From assembly GCF_000023585.1 (NCBI RefSeq), contig NC_012914.1, positions 3,192,001 to 3,256,000 of the forward strand: a DNA stretch of 64,000 bases. The letters are read 5' to 3'. How positions within the stretch are numbered: the first letter of the stretch is position 1; every line of letters begins with the position of its first letter. A program made the position numbers and the translations under genes. The notes below the pieces were generated by a model that saw only the letters and a program-made list of their open reading frames with translations, had not been told where the DNA came from and did not search any database. This stretch comes from Paenibacillus sp. JDR-2. Lineage in GTDB: Bacteria > Bacillota > Bacilli > Paenibacillales > Paenibacillaceae. This document shows, in pieces, positions 34,184 through 42,899 of this stretch.

Positions 34184-34978
34184 TTACACGAGTTTTCGGC
34201 GAATCGCGCCGGAGATCAGGTCAATGATGGTGATCATGACGATGATCCCAAGCAGAATAATGCCGACACGATCCCAATGGCGCGTGCTTAAAGCGAAGAT
34301 GAGCGGCGTACCGATTCCGCCTGCTCCTATAAAGCCAAGGATGGTTGCTGAACGGACGTTAATCTCGAACCGGTACAACGTATAGGACAAAAAGCTTGGC
34401 AGTACTTGCGGCAGTACGGCAAACCATAATTGCTGGAAGCGATTGGCGCCGGATGCAAGCAAGGCTTCGGAAGGACCGCGGTCGATGCTCTCGATCTCTT
34501 CCGCATACAGCTTGCTAAGCATGCCGACGGAATGAATGCCAAGGGCGAGAACGCCCGCGAACGAGCCTGGCCCTACGGCTTTAATAAAGAGGAGGGCCAT
34601 AACCAGCTCGGGAAAGGTGCGCACAAAGCTCAGAACAACTTTTCCCGATCTCGAGACTGTCCGGAACCTGCTCATATTTCTGGCCGCCCAGAAGGCAAAA
34701 GGGAAGCTGACCACAGCTGAGATAATCGTTCCCAGAACGGAAATAGCCAACGTATCCAACAGTCCCCGGAGTAAATCCTCGCCATCCGGCAAATATACAT
34801 AATCCCAATCCGGCTCAAAAAGTCCTGTAAGGATGGATTTCATTATGGTTCCCGCGGTTTCTTTAAAGCCTGTGAAAGGCACGCCGCTAAAAGCCCAGAT
34901 GTACACGGCGAGAAGGGCGAGGTAGATCAGCCAGCGATAGGGATTTTTTTTCGGCTTTTGGATGATGACGTTATTCAT
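34184..34978 (-). CDS. phnE: Phosphonate-type ABC transporter permease (second)
   Basis: This 264-residue inner-membrane permease has about six helices and the ABC permease EAA loop (GPSEALLASGANRFQQLWFAVLPQ in pieces, about residues 175-200). FAFWAARNMSRFRTVSRSGK and FEINVRSATILGFIGAGGIG are hallmarks of PhnE. Its ATG overlaps the stop of the first permease gene. Two different permease subunits form the channel in several Gram-positive Phn systems. It is the last gene of the operon. Confidence 0.9.
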   Translation of the reverse strand: MNNVIIQKPKKNPYRWLIYLALLAVYIWAFSGVPFTGFKETAGTIMKSILTGLFEPDWDYVYLPDGEDLLRGLLDTLAISVLGTIISAVVSFPFAFWAARNMSRFRTVSRSGKVVLSFVRTFPELVMALLFIKAVGPGSFAGVLALGIHSVGMLSKLYAEEIESIDRGPSEALLASGANRFQQLWFAVLPQVLPSFLSYTLYRFEINVRSATILGFIGAGGIGTPLIFALSTRHWDRVGIILLGIIVMITIIDLISGAIRRKLV

Positions 34979-35790
34979 AGCAGTCTCTCCCTTAGCTTTG
35001 TGCTGGCATAGTCAATAACAAGAACGACGGCAAGCGTAAAGAGGATAATGACGCTTGTCTTGTCGTATTCCAGGAAGCCAAGCGTTGCTTCATAATAAAG
35101 ACCGATTCCGCCGGCGCCGACAAGACCCAATACGGCGGCGGCGCGGACATTAATCTCGAAGGTATAGAGTAGGAACGACATAAAGTTAGCCTGGATTTGC
35201 GGTACAACGCCGTATACGATCTTTTGCGTAAAGTTGCCTCCGGCAGCCGTCAAAGCTTCCAGGGGACCATGGTCGATCGTTTCAATCAGTTCATAGGTCA
35301 GTTTGGAGATGAGGCCAACCGAGAACACGGTCAGGGCCAAGATCCCTGGAATAGGCCCCAAACCAAAGACGGACACGAAGATCGCGGCAAGAAGCAGGTC
35401 CGGTACCGTACGAACCAGATTTAGAAGAAATCGCGACGGATAATAAAGCCAGCGGGAACGCGTCAGATTAGCAGCGCATAACAAGGAAACGGGTATAGAC
35501 AGTATTGCGCCGATTGTTGTGCCAATCAAGGCCATGCGAATCGTTTCGAGCATGCCGTGAACAATGTTGTCGAAGTAGCTCCAGCGCGGCGGAAACATCT
35601 CCTTCAGCAAATCCCACATATTGGGCATTCCGGTAATAAGCTCGGGAAGGGAGGCTTCGGTTTGTTTGCTGCTCGCCCAGAGCAGGACAAGAATCAATAC
35701 GATGGTCAAATAATGCTTGATCCGGCTTGGAGGCTTAGGACGCGCTGACTTTTGAGACGCGGCGGGCTTCATATTCACGTGAAGACTCAT
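34975..35790 (-). CDS. phnE: Phosphonate-type ABC transporter permease (first)
   Basis: This 271-residue paralogue of the downstream permease has an extended polar N-terminus and about six helices. The EAA loop reads [20 protein letters not shown], followed by [20 protein letters not shown]. It overlaps both phnC and the second permease by four bases (ATGA), so subunit stoichiometry is probably set by coupled translation. Confidence 0.9.
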   Translation of the reverse strand: MSLHVNMKPAASQKSARPKPPSRIKHYLTIVLILVLLWASSKQTEASLPELITGMPNMWDLLKEMFPPRWSYFDNIVHGMLETIRMALIGTTIGAILSIPVSLLCAANLTRSRWLYYPSRFLLNLVRTVPDLLLAAIFVSVFGLGPIPGILALTVFSVGLISKLTYELIETIDHGPLEALTAAGGNFTQKIVYGVVPQIQANFMSFLLYTFEINVRAAAVLGLVGAGGIGLYYEATLGFLEYDKTSVIILFTLAVVLVIDYASTKLRERLL

Positions 35791-36560
35791 ACGACGACCT
35801 CTCCAAGAAGCTCGTCCCGCTGAGGCGGACGGCCATAGATTTCGGCAAACCGTTCATCCGTCGCTTCCGATACGGGGCCGTCAAAAACTACCTCGCCGGC
35901 GCGGAGGCCGATGATCCGGGTGGCATACGTTCTGGCAAGATCGATAAAATGCAGGTTCACAATCGTCGTAATGCCAAGATCCTGATTAATTTTTTTTAAA
36001 TCGTCCATAACCTGTTTGGTCGTTAGGGGGTCCAGGGAAGCGACGGGCTCATCGGCTAGAATGATTTTTGCTTCCTGGGCCAGAACGCGGGCAATCGCGA
36101 CGCGCTGCTGCTGGCCGCCTGACAGCTCATCCGCGCGGGAATACGCTTTTTCCATAATGTTAACCCGGCCGAGCGCTTCAAAAGCCAGATCGATATCCTT
36201 CTGAGGGAAACGGCCGGTTAAGGTCCGGATCGTAGAGTGATAACCAACTCTTCCCGCTAATACATTGCGCAGAACGGAAGATCTCTTGACTAGATTAAAG
36301 CTTTGAAAAATCATGCCGATATCCCGGCGGATCAAACGAAGCGTTTTCCCTTTTGCTTTTGTAATCGATTGGCCGTTGATCAGAATTTCGCCTTCTGAAA
36401 TATCATGCAGCCGGTTAATGGAGCGGAGGAGAGTGGATTTGCCGGCGCCAGACAAACCGACAATAGCGATGAATTCTCCTTCTTGTATAGTGAGGTTGAT
36501 ATGGTTTAACCCTTTGGTCTGGTTCGGGTAAATTTTCGATACTTGGCGAAGCTCAATCAT
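35787..36560 (-). CDS. phnC: Phosphonate-type ABC transporter ATPase
   Basis: This 257-residue ATPase has Walker [10 protein letters not shown], the signature [16 protein letters not shown] and Walker [14 protein letters not shown] choose ATG 36560, preceded by AAAAGGATGGG. A longer frame from 36599 would begin inside the large hairpin between phnD and phnC. It powers the two permeases encoded downstream. Its target may be phosphonate, phosphite or phosphate; the sequence does not decide. Confidence 0.92.
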   Translation of the reverse strand: MIELRQVSKIYPNQTKGLNHINLTIQEGEFIAIVGLSGAGKSTLLRSINRLHDISEGEILINGQSITKAKGKTLRLIRRDIGMIFQSFNLVKRSSVLRNVLAGRVGYHSTIRTLTGRFPQKDIDLAFEALGRVNIMEKAYSRADELSGGQQQRVAIARVLAQEAKIILADEPVASLDPLTTKQVMDDLKKINQDLGITTIVNLHFIDLARTYATRIIGLRAGEVVFDGPVSEATDERFAEIYGRPPQRDELLGEVVV

Positions 36561-36593
36561 GAGAACCCATCCTTTTAGAAAGTTTCTGTAACG

Positions 36594-36638
36594 GGACAAG
36601 CCAGTACAGGCCGCAGGCGGCGTTGTACTGGCTTGTCC
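36594..36638 (-). other. Large intercistronic hairpin between phnD and phnC
   Basis: A perfect 15-bp stem (GGACAAGCCAGTACA with TGTACTGGCTTGTCC) encloses a further GCCGC/GCGGC stem. On the minus strand no T-run follows, so it is more likely to stabilise the phnD 3' end or cause partial termination, raising binding-protein levels over the ATPase and permeases. Confidence 0.75.
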
Positions 36639-36668
36639 GATGCCTTAATTGGCGTCACTAGACGAAGA

Positions 36669-37667
36669 CTACTCGGTTTTTACTTTTTCGTTGTATTGGC
36701 GTACGATGTCAAATACGCTGTCATCCGATTTCACATAACCTTGGTGCGAGTATACGTCGAAAATAATTTGGTGACCTTCTGGGTCAGTACCGATATCAAT
36801 GAAAGCTTGTTGAATTTTAGCGAACCAGTCTGCATTCATGTCCGAGCGAACGCTGATGGTATCGTTAGGAATTGGTTCCGTGAAAGTAAGAACGCGGGTA
36901 TCTTCAAATACTTTCGGATAATCCTTCGATACGAGCGTGCGTGCATCCTGGAAAATCGCGGCTGCATCCACGTCGCCGTTGAGAACGGCGAGAACGCCTT
37001 GGTCATGGCCTTTTACGGTAACCGGTTGAACGTCCTTCAGCGGATCAAGACCTGCGTCCATCAACGCGGCAGCCGGCCATACGAAACCTGCAGAGGAAGT
37101 CACGTTCTGGTAAGCGATCTTTTTGCCTTTCAGATCCGCAACCGTTTTGATTGGCGAATCCTTCTTCACGATAATCATCGACTTGTAGCTGTCTACCAGC
37201 TCCGTAGTAGGAGCGCCGGTAGCGTCGTCTACGCCAAAGCGCTGTGCTTGCAGCATTACTTCAGCCGCGCCTTTCTCTTTCGCCAGAACGTAAGCGGTAG
37301 GAGGCAGGAAGCCTACGTCTACTTTTTTCGAAGCCATAGCCTCGATGATGGTGTTGTAGTCGGTCGATACGCTTACTTTTACCGGAATGCCAAGCTTATC
37401 GCTAAGCAGCTTTTCAAGCGGCTTTGCTTTCGCTTCAAGCGTATCCGCGTTTTGCGAAGGCACGAATTGAACAGTCAGTTCAGTTGGCGCATAACCTTCC
37501 GGAGCTTTGCTTTCTTCTGGCGTGGACGGATCGGTTGAAGCTTCGTTTGACGGGCTTGCTGAGTTCGCAGCGTTGTTGCTTGCGTTCGAGTTGCTGTTGT
37601 TACCGCAGGCGCTAACCAATAAAGCGAGCAGTAACAGTGGTAAGACGATCAGATGCAGTTTCTTCAC
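36669..37667 (-). CDS. phnD: Phosphonate-type substrate-binding lipoprotein
   Basis: The 332-residue precursor has a signal peptide and lipobox LLVSACGNN, then a Ser/Asn-rich linker and a PhnD-type binding domain (LTVQFVPSQNADTLEAKAKPL, KVDVGFLPPTAYVLA, KKIAYQNVTSSAGFVWP). GTG 37667 is chosen because GGAGGG lies ten bases upstream; the ATG at 37712 has no site. It is the first gene of the phnD-C-E-E operon. No C-P lyase or phosphonatase gene lies in the window. Confidence 0.9.
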   Translation of the reverse strand: MKKLHLIVLPLLLLALLVSACGNNSNSNASNNAANSASPSNEASTDPSTPEESKAPEGYAPTELTVQFVPSQNADTLEAKAKPLEKLLSDKLGIPVKVSVSTDYNTIIEAMASKKVDVGFLPPTAYVLAKEKGAAEVMLQAQRFGVDDATGAPTTELVDSYKSMIIVKKDSPIKTVADLKGKKIAYQNVTSSAGFVWPAAALMDAGLDPLKDVQPVTVKGHDQGVLAVLNGDVDAAAIFQDARTLVSKDYPKVFEDTRVLTFTEPIPNDTISVRSDMNADWFAKIQQAFIDIGTDPEGHQIIFDVYSHQGYVKSDDSVFDIVRQYNEKVKTE

Positions 37668-37839
37668 TTCCAAAACCCTCCAAAAATTTCTATATTTTAA
37701 ATACTCGTCCACTATAGGTAATCTCTATTAACGGAAGGTCAAAGGGGAGATAAGTATTTGTAAATACGCATAAAGACATATCTTGGCGAATAGGGCTCTG
37801 TTACAATAGCGCTTATTGAAAGGAGAGGAAGACCTGACA

Positions 37840-39417
37840 GTGGAAAGAGAGAATATGAGATGCGTCATCCTGGTTACCAGCGATATTCACGGTTATATTC
37901 AGTCGGTGGATTACCGGACAAGAGAAGAGATTCCTTCCGGACTTGCCAAGCTGGCTACGCTTATTAAGGAAGAGAGAACGAAGTGTCCGAATCTGCTGCT
38001 TATCGATAATGGAGATATGCTGCAGGGCTCGCCATTTGCCGCTTTCGCGGCAGCGCACGCTTCCGGCATTCATCCGTGCATTGAAGTCATGAACAACCTT
38101 CAATATGATGCGGCCGTACCGGGGAATCACGAGTTTAATTATGGATTTGAGACGTTGAAGCATGCTGTTGAAACCTCGCGTTTCCCTTGGTTAGCGTCCA
38201 ATATTATAGCTAAGGAAACAGGAGAACCGTCATTGGGCAAGCCTTATACAGTGAAACGGATAGAGGATAAGCTGAATGTGGTTATTCTTGGGGCGACAAC
38301 GCATTATATCCCTCATTGGGAGAAAGCAAGTCATATCGATGGGTTGGAATTCCGTAATAGCCTTGAAGCCGTAAAAGCATGGACCGCCTATATACGGGAG
38401 CATGAGCAGCCGGATCTTCTCATTGTCAGCTATCATGGAGGCTTCGAACGCGATTTGGCTAATGGCCAAGCTACCGAGCGGTTAACCGGCGAAAACCAGG
38501 CTTACGCGATTTGTGCGGAAGTCCCCGGCATCGATGTCCTGATCACCGGGCATCAGCACCGCTTGATCGCGGAGCAGTTGAACGGGGTGCTCGTCGTGCA
38601 GACGGGAAGCAACGGACAAGCCCTTGGGCAATTTACAATTGAGTTTGAGTATAGCGGGGACGGCTGGCGGGTTGTTTCTAAGACTGCCCGGCTGCTTCAG
38701 CCGGCGGCGGACACGGCGGCGGATAGGGAAGTAGAGGTCCTAACCGGAGATATGGAAAGAATGACGCAGGAGTGGCTGGACCAGCCCATCGGAACTGCGG
38801 AAGGGGACTTGTCCGTTGACGATCCCTTTGAATGCCGCAAGGCTCCGCATCCTTTTGTACAATTTATTCATCAAGTGCAGCTTGAAGCTACAGGAGCGGA
38901 AATATCCGCTGCGGCTTTGCTTAGCGAAGAGTGCCGGGGCTTTGGATCTGTCATTACGGTCAGGGATGTGCTGTCAGCCTTTGTGTACCCAAACACGCTA
39001 ACGGTTCTTCGGTTGACGGGAGAGGATATCCGGCTGGCACTTGAACAGTCTGCTGCTTACTTCGAGCTTGATGCGGCTGGAAAACCAGGTATTAGCGAAG
39101 CTTATCTACAACCTAAAGCCCAGCATTACAATTATGACATGTGGGCAGGAATTGAATATGACATTGATCTCTCATTTCCTGTTGGTAAACGCATTACAAG
39201 GCTTTCCAGGAACGGAGAAGAGTTAAGCGTGAACGCTGAATACTCCGTGGTGATGAACAGTTACCGCGCTGGCGGCGGCGGAAACTTCGATATGTTCCAA
39301 GGGAAGCCTGTTCTCTATGAAGGGGCGGAGGATATGGCCGATTTAGCTGTTGGGCATATCCAGTCTAAAGGCTTGCTGACAGCCTCAGATGATAGGAATT
39401 GGCAGTTAATGTGGTAA
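37840..39417 (+). CDS. 5'-nucleotidase / UDP-sugar hydrolase-type metallophosphoesterase
   Basis: The N-terminal calcineurin-like domain has all metal ligands: TSDIHGY, DNGDMLQG, PGNHEFNYG, SYHGGFERD and TGHQHR. The C-terminal 5'-nucleotidase domain includes the NSYRAGGGGNFDMF stretch. There is no signal peptide, so it should be cytosolic, like B. subtilis YunD. The start is uncertain: GTG 37840 lies 12 bases after AAGGAGAGG, ATG 37855 is closer to the domain, and TTG 37816 is possible. It is divergent from phnD, suggesting phosphate-linked expression, but I found no clear Pho box. Confidence 0.85.
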   Translation: MERENMRCVILVTSDIHGYIQSVDYRTREEIPSGLAKLATLIKEERTKCPNLLLIDNGDMLQGSPFAAFAAAHASGIHPCIEVMNNLQYDAAVPGNHEFNYGFETLKHAVETSRFPWLASNIIAKETGEPSLGKPYTVKRIEDKLNVVILGATTHYIPHWEKASHIDGLEFRNSLEAVKAWTAYIREHEQPDLLIVSYHGGFERDLANGQATERLTGENQAYAICAEVPGIDVLITGHQHRLIAEQLNGVLVVQTGSNGQALGQFTIEFEYSGDGWRVVSKTARLLQPAADTAADREVEVLTGDMERMTQEWLDQPIGTAEGDLSVDDPFECRKAPHPFVQFIHQVQLEATGAEISAAALLSEECRGFGSVITVRDVLSAFVYPNTLTVLRLTGEDIRLALEQSAAYFELDAAGKPGISEAYLQPKAQHYNYDMWAGIEYDIDLSFPVGKRITRLSRNGEELSVNAEYSVVMNSYRAGGGGNFDMFQGKPVLYEGAEDMADLAVGHIQSKGLLTASDDRNWQLMW

Positions 39418-39422
39418 GTAAT

Positions 39423-39466
39423 AGAAGGAGGGCTACTCTTCTAGCGAAGGGTGGCCTTCTTTTTTT
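39423..39466 (+). terminator. Terminator of the nucleotidase gene
   Basis: AGAAGG...CCTTCT with inner GGC/GCC pairing forms an interrupted stem followed by seven T. Confidence 0.75.
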
Positions 39467-39482
39467 CTGGCTTAAATGTAAG

Positions 39483-39496
39483 GGTAAGCGCTTAAA
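39483..39496. promoter_or_regulatory. CcpA cre-like site upstream of the guanidine permease
   Basis: GGTAAGCGCTTAAA matches the palindromic cre form TGWAAGCGCTTWCA except at two outer positions. It lies about 50 bp upstream of the permease -35, so a carbon-control input is possible but unproven. Confidence 0.4.
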
Positions 39497-39513
39497 TGTG
39501 AACAAATCGAACA
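39497..39513. promoter_or_regulatory. GlnR/TnrA-like box a (one mismatch)
   Basis: TGTGAACAAATCGAACA fits TGTNAN7TNACA except for G instead of T at position 13. It lies upstream of the permease promoter. Confidence 0.5.
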
Positions 39514-39541
39514 TCATTGCGAATAAATTTGAAAAAGGGGC

Positions 39542-39569
39542 TTGAAAAACAAAATTTACATGTTATATT
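39542..39569 (+). promoter_or_regulatory. Promoter of the guanidine permease unit
   Basis: TTGAAA (39542-39547), a 16-bp spacer and TATATT (39564-39569) with TG one base upstream (extended -10). The -10 lies inside a perfect GlnR box. Confidence 0.65.
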
Positions 39570-39577
39570 AAATAACA
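39561..39577. promoter_or_regulatory. GlnR/TnrA box b (perfect) over the -10
   Basis: TGTTATATTAAATAACA matches TGTNAN7TNACA at every fixed position and is itself palindromic (TGTTAT/ATAACA). Overlap with the -10 predicts repression. Confidence 0.7.
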
Positions 39578-39595
39578 TCAAGTTGAAACGAAGAA

Positions 39596-39612
39596 TGTAA
39601 GCTTACATTACG
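39596..39612. promoter_or_regulatory. GlnR/TnrA-like box c (one mismatch)
   Basis: TGTAAGCTTACATTACG fits the consensus except for the final base. It starts 35 bp after box b, within the early transcribed region, and contains the palindrome TGTAAGCTTACA. Confidence 0.45.
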
Positions 39613-39631
39613 CGAGCAACTGAATAGCCAT

Positions 39632-39762
39632 TGTTCTCTAGGGTTCCGCAGCGATCTAAACCGCTGGCCTGGTCCGAGAGAGGACGCACAGCCAATAGGC
39701 TGTGTCCACGGAGGGAGAAAAGCCCGGGAGGATATGAACAATATCTTCCCGCGGCTTTTTTT
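39632..39762 (+). promoter_or_regulatory. Guanidine-I (ykkC) riboswitch with terminator, upstream of permease
   Basis: Conserved aptamer blocks of the ykkC/guanidine-I class appear in order: CTAGGGTTCCG (39638), TGGTCCGAGAG (39670), a GTCCACGG segment, and AAAAGCCCGGGAG. The last block is also the left arm of a terminator whose right arm is CTTCCCGCGGCTT, followed by eight T. Guanidine binding should hold the left arm in the aptamer and prevent termination, switching on the permease. Confidence 0.92.
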
Positions 39763-39849
39763 TATTCTCCGGATTGAAACGCGTTCTGCCGCCTAAGGAC
39801 GGCGAAGCCGTTTCACCTTGTTTGTCCAGAGATAGGGAGGAGTATGGAG

Positions 39850-41202
39850 ATGAAACAAGAAATTACGCTGCGCCAATCACTTACGCTTGTTCAGGTCGTC
39901 GCGCTTGGATTGGCCTGGATGACGCCAATGATTTACTTCTCGGTATTCGGAATCGCTTATGATGCTTCGAAAGGAATGATTACGGAAGCCTACTCGCTCT
40001 CGATCGTTGCCATCTTCTTTACGGCGTACAGCTACAGCATAATGGCTAAGATCTTCCCGGGTTCCGGTTCCTCTTATACGTATGTCAAAAAGTCGATGCA
40101 TCCTATTCCCGGTTTTACGGTAGGATGGGCGATTCTTCTCGATTACTTGTTCTCCCCGATTATTGCCTGCCTGACCTTCGGCATTTATCTGAATGCCCAA
40201 TTCCCTGCAGTTCCCGCCTATGTGTGGATCATTCTGCTGAATATTATTCTGGCAGTCGTAAACATCGCGGGCATTAAATTCTCCGCCAGCTTAAGCAAGC
40301 TGTTTGTTCTCTTCCAGATCATATTTATCGCCTTGTTCTGCGGCTATTTGATGAAAGGCTTATCTGGCGTACATGACGTCGTGCTGCCGTTCACTCACAT
40401 GGATACCGGATTGTCGACGCTGCTTGCGGGCGCTTCGCTGATCTGCTTCTCTTTCCTTGGCTTCGATACCGTATCGACATTGTCGGAGGAAACCATCAAC
40501 GCGAAAAAGACGATTCCAAGAGCGATTATGCTCATCATTCTGATTGCGAGTATCCTCTATATTACAACATCCGTTCTGATACAGGTGAGATATCCTAACC
40601 TAACCTTTAATAACGTGGATGCAGCCGGCTTTGAACTGATGAAGCTTGCGGGCGGGGCGGCATTAGGGGCGATTTTTACCACGGTTTTAATTTTTGCGAT
40701 CTTCACGCAAGGGCTGACTTCGGTTACGAGCGTATCCCGTCTGATGTACGTACTGGGCCGCGATTCGATTCTCCCGAAAAAGTTTTTTGGCGCTTTGCAT
40801 CCCAAATACCGCACGCCGGTTAATAATATCGTGCTTGTATCCGTCATCTCGCTGCTTGCACTTGTCATCAGTCTGGATATGGCCGTCAAATTCGTTAGCT
40901 TTGGAGCGTTAACCTCGTTTGCCTTTGTTAATATTTCTGTCATTGTAGAATGTTTTATCAAACGTAAACAGCGTTCGCTCAAGCAAACGTTCCAGTATTT
41001 GATTTTCCCGCTGATCGGAGCGTCATTTATTATTTGGCTGATCACGCTGCTCGACTCCCAAGCACTGCTGCTTGGCTGCATTTGGCTCATTTTCGGCGTT
41101 ACTTATTACCTGTTCCGCACCAGAAAGCTGCGCGCGATGCAAGGGACGCCATCAGCGCCAATCTTCCCGGCATCGGCCGCGATCGAAACGGAATTTAAAT
41201 AA
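39850..41202 (+). CDS. APC-superfamily permease, probable guanidine importer
   Basis: This 450-residue membrane protein has about 12 helices. APC features include GSGSSYTYVKKSMHPIPGF, GFDTVSTLSEETINAKKTIP and TSVSRLMYVLGRDSILPKKFF. It is closest in character to PuuP-like polyamine/amine permeases. ATG 39850 gives the better spacing from GGGAGGAG than ATG 39844. A guanidine-I riboswitch directly upstream and the guanidine catabolic operon directly downstream point to guanidine uptake rather than the SMR-type export usual for this riboswitch. Substrate assignment is inference. Confidence 0.85.
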   Translation: MKQEITLRQSLTLVQVVALGLAWMTPMIYFSVFGIAYDASKGMITEAYSLSIVAIFFTAYSYSIMAKIFPGSGSSYTYVKKSMHPIPGFTVGWAILLDYLFSPIIACLTFGIYLNAQFPAVPAYVWIILLNIILAVVNIAGIKFSASLSKLFVLFQIIFIALFCGYLMKGLSGVHDVVLPFTHMDTGLSTLLAGASLICFSFLGFDTVSTLSEETINAKKTIPRAIMLIILIASILYITTSVLIQVRYPNLTFNNVDAAGFELMKLAGGAALGAIFTTVLIFAIFTQGLTSVTSVSRLMYVLGRDSILPKKFFGALHPKYRTPVNNIVLVSVISLLALVISLDMAVKFVSFGALTSFAFVNISVIVECFIKRKQRSLKQTFQYLIFPLIGASFIIWLITLLDSQALLLGCIWLIFGVTYYLFRTRKLRAMQGTPSAPIFPASAAIETEFK

Positions 41203-41208
41203 TTATTA

Positions 41209-41225
41209 TGTAATGTATATTGACA
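41209..41225. promoter_or_regulatory. GlnR/TnrA box d (perfect) over the -35
   Basis: TGTAATGTATATTGACA matches TGTNAN7TNACA at all fixed positions. Its last six bases are the -35 TTGACA of the catabolic operon. Confidence 0.75.
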
Positions 41226-41248
41226 CGGAAAATCAATCCAATTATACT
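41220..41248 (+). promoter_or_regulatory. Promoter of the guanidine catabolic operon
   Basis: TTGACA (41220-41225), a 17-bp spacer and TATACT (41243-41248) lie 58 bp before the second riboswitch. Confidence 0.85.
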
Positions 41249-41255
41249 TGGGCTA

Positions 41256-41272
41256 TGTTAGCAATCATTACA
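41256..41272. promoter_or_regulatory. GlnR/TnrA box e (perfect) at the transcription start
   Basis: TGTTAGCAATCATTACA matches every fixed position of the consensus and begins about where transcription should start. With box d it brackets the promoter, 47 bp start to start, as expected for repression by a pair of GlnR dimers. Confidence 0.75.
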
Positions 41273-41305
41273 TCTGAATAAGTTCCGGAATTGCCGGAAC
41301 GAAAA

Positions 41306-41440
41306 AGCTGTCTAGGGTTCCGTTGACGGGTAAACGTCAAGTCTGGTCCGAGAGACGGCGTATGGCGGAAAGCTTATTAAAGCAGCCGGCATATGACACG
41401 GAAGGACAAAAGCCTGGGAGATCATTCTCCCGGGCTTTTT
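41306..41440 (+). promoter_or_regulatory. Guanidine-I (ykkC) riboswitch with terminator, upstream of catabolic operon
   Basis: CTAGGGTTCCG (41312), TCTGGTCCGAGAGA, GACACGGAAGGACAAAAGCC and GGGAGA follow the guanidine-I pattern. AAAAGCCTGGGAGA pairs with TCTCCCGGGCTTTTT to form a terminator that shares the aptamer 3' strand. This is the same on-switch design as the copy at 39632. Confidence 0.93.
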
Positions 41441-41462
41441 ATATTCAAAGGGGGACATTGCG

Positions 41463-42185
41463 ATGAGCAGCACTTGGAAAACATCGATCCGCGCGGGGGA
41501 GAAATGGTCTGGAGCGGTAAGCAAAGGCAGACTGATTCGTTTTAGGGCTATGGAAGAAGGCGCGAACCTGTCGATTATGCTTTTTAACGCGAAGGATTTG
41601 ACGGAGCGCTACAACATGCCGGATTCGTTAAAGGCACAATATACCGCGCATTTAACGAAAGGCCATACGCTTATGAGCGATAACGGAAGAGTGCTTGCAA
41701 GCATCGTGGAAGACAGCCTGGGCTGGCATGATACAATCAGCGGCTACACGACAAGGGCTCTTACCGACCGCAAGTACGGCGAGACGACCTACCAGGAGTT
41801 TCGGAATGAATGGTTCCGGTCCGGACAAGAGAACTTTGCTGTTGAACTGACGCGTAACGGGCTTGGACTCAGAGATATGTCGCCGGTTGTGAATTTGTTC
41901 TCCAAGGTTTACGTGGATGACGAAGGGCAAATGCATTATGAGCTAGGTTATTGCGAGGCTGGCGCATCGGTTGTTCTCCGCACCGAAATGGATGTTCTGA
42001 TTGTCGTATCGAATACTCCTAACCCGCTGGATCCTAGAACGGAATACCCGGCAGTACCGATTAGCATTGAAGTGTCGGCAGCCGAACCGGTGAACGAGGA
42101 TGATTATTGCCTGAACTTCAGGCCGGAGAACCGCAGAGCCTTCGAGAATACGTGGAGCTACTATCAATTGCTGGAGCTCCAATAG
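41463..42185 (+). CDS. DUF1989 protein (UAAP1-type), carboxyguanidine deiminase subunit
   Basis: This 240-residue DUF1989 protein, earlier called urea carboxylase-associated protein 1, includes [21 protein letters not shown] and a [16 protein letters not shown] segment. In guanidine-degrading bacteria two DUF1989 proteins (CgdA and CgdB) form the enzyme that deiminates carboxyguanidine to allophanate. The next gene encodes the second. GGGGGACATTGCG precedes the ATG. Which subunit is which cannot be told here. Confidence 0.87.
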   Translation: MSSTWKTSIRAGEKWSGAVSKGRLIRFRAMEEGANLSIMLFNAKDLTERYNMPDSLKAQYTAHLTKGHTLMSDNGRVLASIVEDSLGWHDTISGYTTRALTDRKYGETTYQEFRNEWFRSGQENFAVELTRNGLGLRDMSPVVNLFSKVYVDDEGQMHYELGYCEAGASVVLRTEMDVLIVVSNTPNPLDPRTEYPAVPISIEVSAAEPVNEDDYCLNFRPENRRAFENTWSYYQLLELQ

Positions 42186-42220
42186 ACGGAATATTGCGAA
42201 AAATTGAGGGGGATACACCT

Positions 42221-42871
42221 ATGGGAAGCTTTAACCGGGTAGAAAGCACACGCTTGCCTGAGGCAGCGATATATAACGAAGTAGTACTGGCAGGGGATGG
42301 CTGGATGCATGATCTGGAGCCTGGTCAAGTGCTTCGCATCGTGGATCTGGAAGGGAATCAGGCGGCGGACACGTTGTTCTTCGATGCGGATAATCCGGAG
42401 GATCATTACAGCGCGGTCGCTACGATTACGAATCAGCAGAATATTTATTTGACGACGGGCTCGGTCCTGCTAGCCGAATCGGGCAAAGAGCTGGTGAAGA
42501 TTGTTGCGGATACATGCGGCCGGCATGACACGGTTGGGGGCTCCTGCTCCGCGCAGAGCAATACGGTCCGTTACGCCCACGAGAAGCTGCACATGCATAA
42601 CTGCCGGGATACGTTTATGCTGCAGCTTGCTCAGCGGGGCGAGCCCTATAACAAGCGCGATTTGGCGCCAAACGTCAACTTTTTCATGAATGTGCCGGTT
42701 ACGCCGGAAGGTGGCTTGAAATTCGATGACGGCGTCTCCTCGCCGGGAGCTTACGTGGAAATGCAATCGGTCGGTCGGACTGCCGTTCTGATCAGTAATT
42801 GTCCACAGCTGAATAATCCGTGCAATGCCTATAATCCGACGCCGATTCGCGTCTTGATCTGGAACCACTAG
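42221..42871 (+). CDS. DUF1989 protein (UAAP2-type), carboxyguanidine deiminase subunit
   Basis: This is the second DUF1989 subunit, 216 residues. [38 protein letters not shown] and [13 protein letters not shown] are conserved between the two paralogues, with Cys and His residues likely to bind metal. ATG 42221 follows GGGGGATACACC. An upstream ATG at 42107 lies inside the previous gene. It lies between its partner and the guanidine carboxylase gene. Confidence 0.87.
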   Translation: MGSFNRVESTRLPEAAIYNEVVLAGDGWMHDLEPGQVLRIVDLEGNQAADTLFFDADNPEDHYSAVATITNQQNIYLTTGSVLLAESGKELVKIVADTCGRHDTVGGSCSAQSNTVRYAHEKLHMHNCRDTFMLQLAQRGEPYNKRDLAPNVNFFMNVPVTPEGGLKFDDGVSSPGAYVEMQSVGRTAVLISNCPQLNNPCNAYNPTPIRVLIWNH

Positions 42872-42899
42872 CCATCTTGGGAGAAGAGGAGAGATTACG

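Noticed and set aside
36633..37538. 301-residue plus-strand frame opposite phnD
   Set aside because: phnD has an unambiguous lipobox and binding-protein motifs. The antisense frame has no ribosome site or known domain.
37713..37839. PhoP-box array between phnD and the nucleotidase gene
   Set aside because: Only isolated TTTACA-like hexamers are present, without the regular 11-bp spacing of a Pho box.
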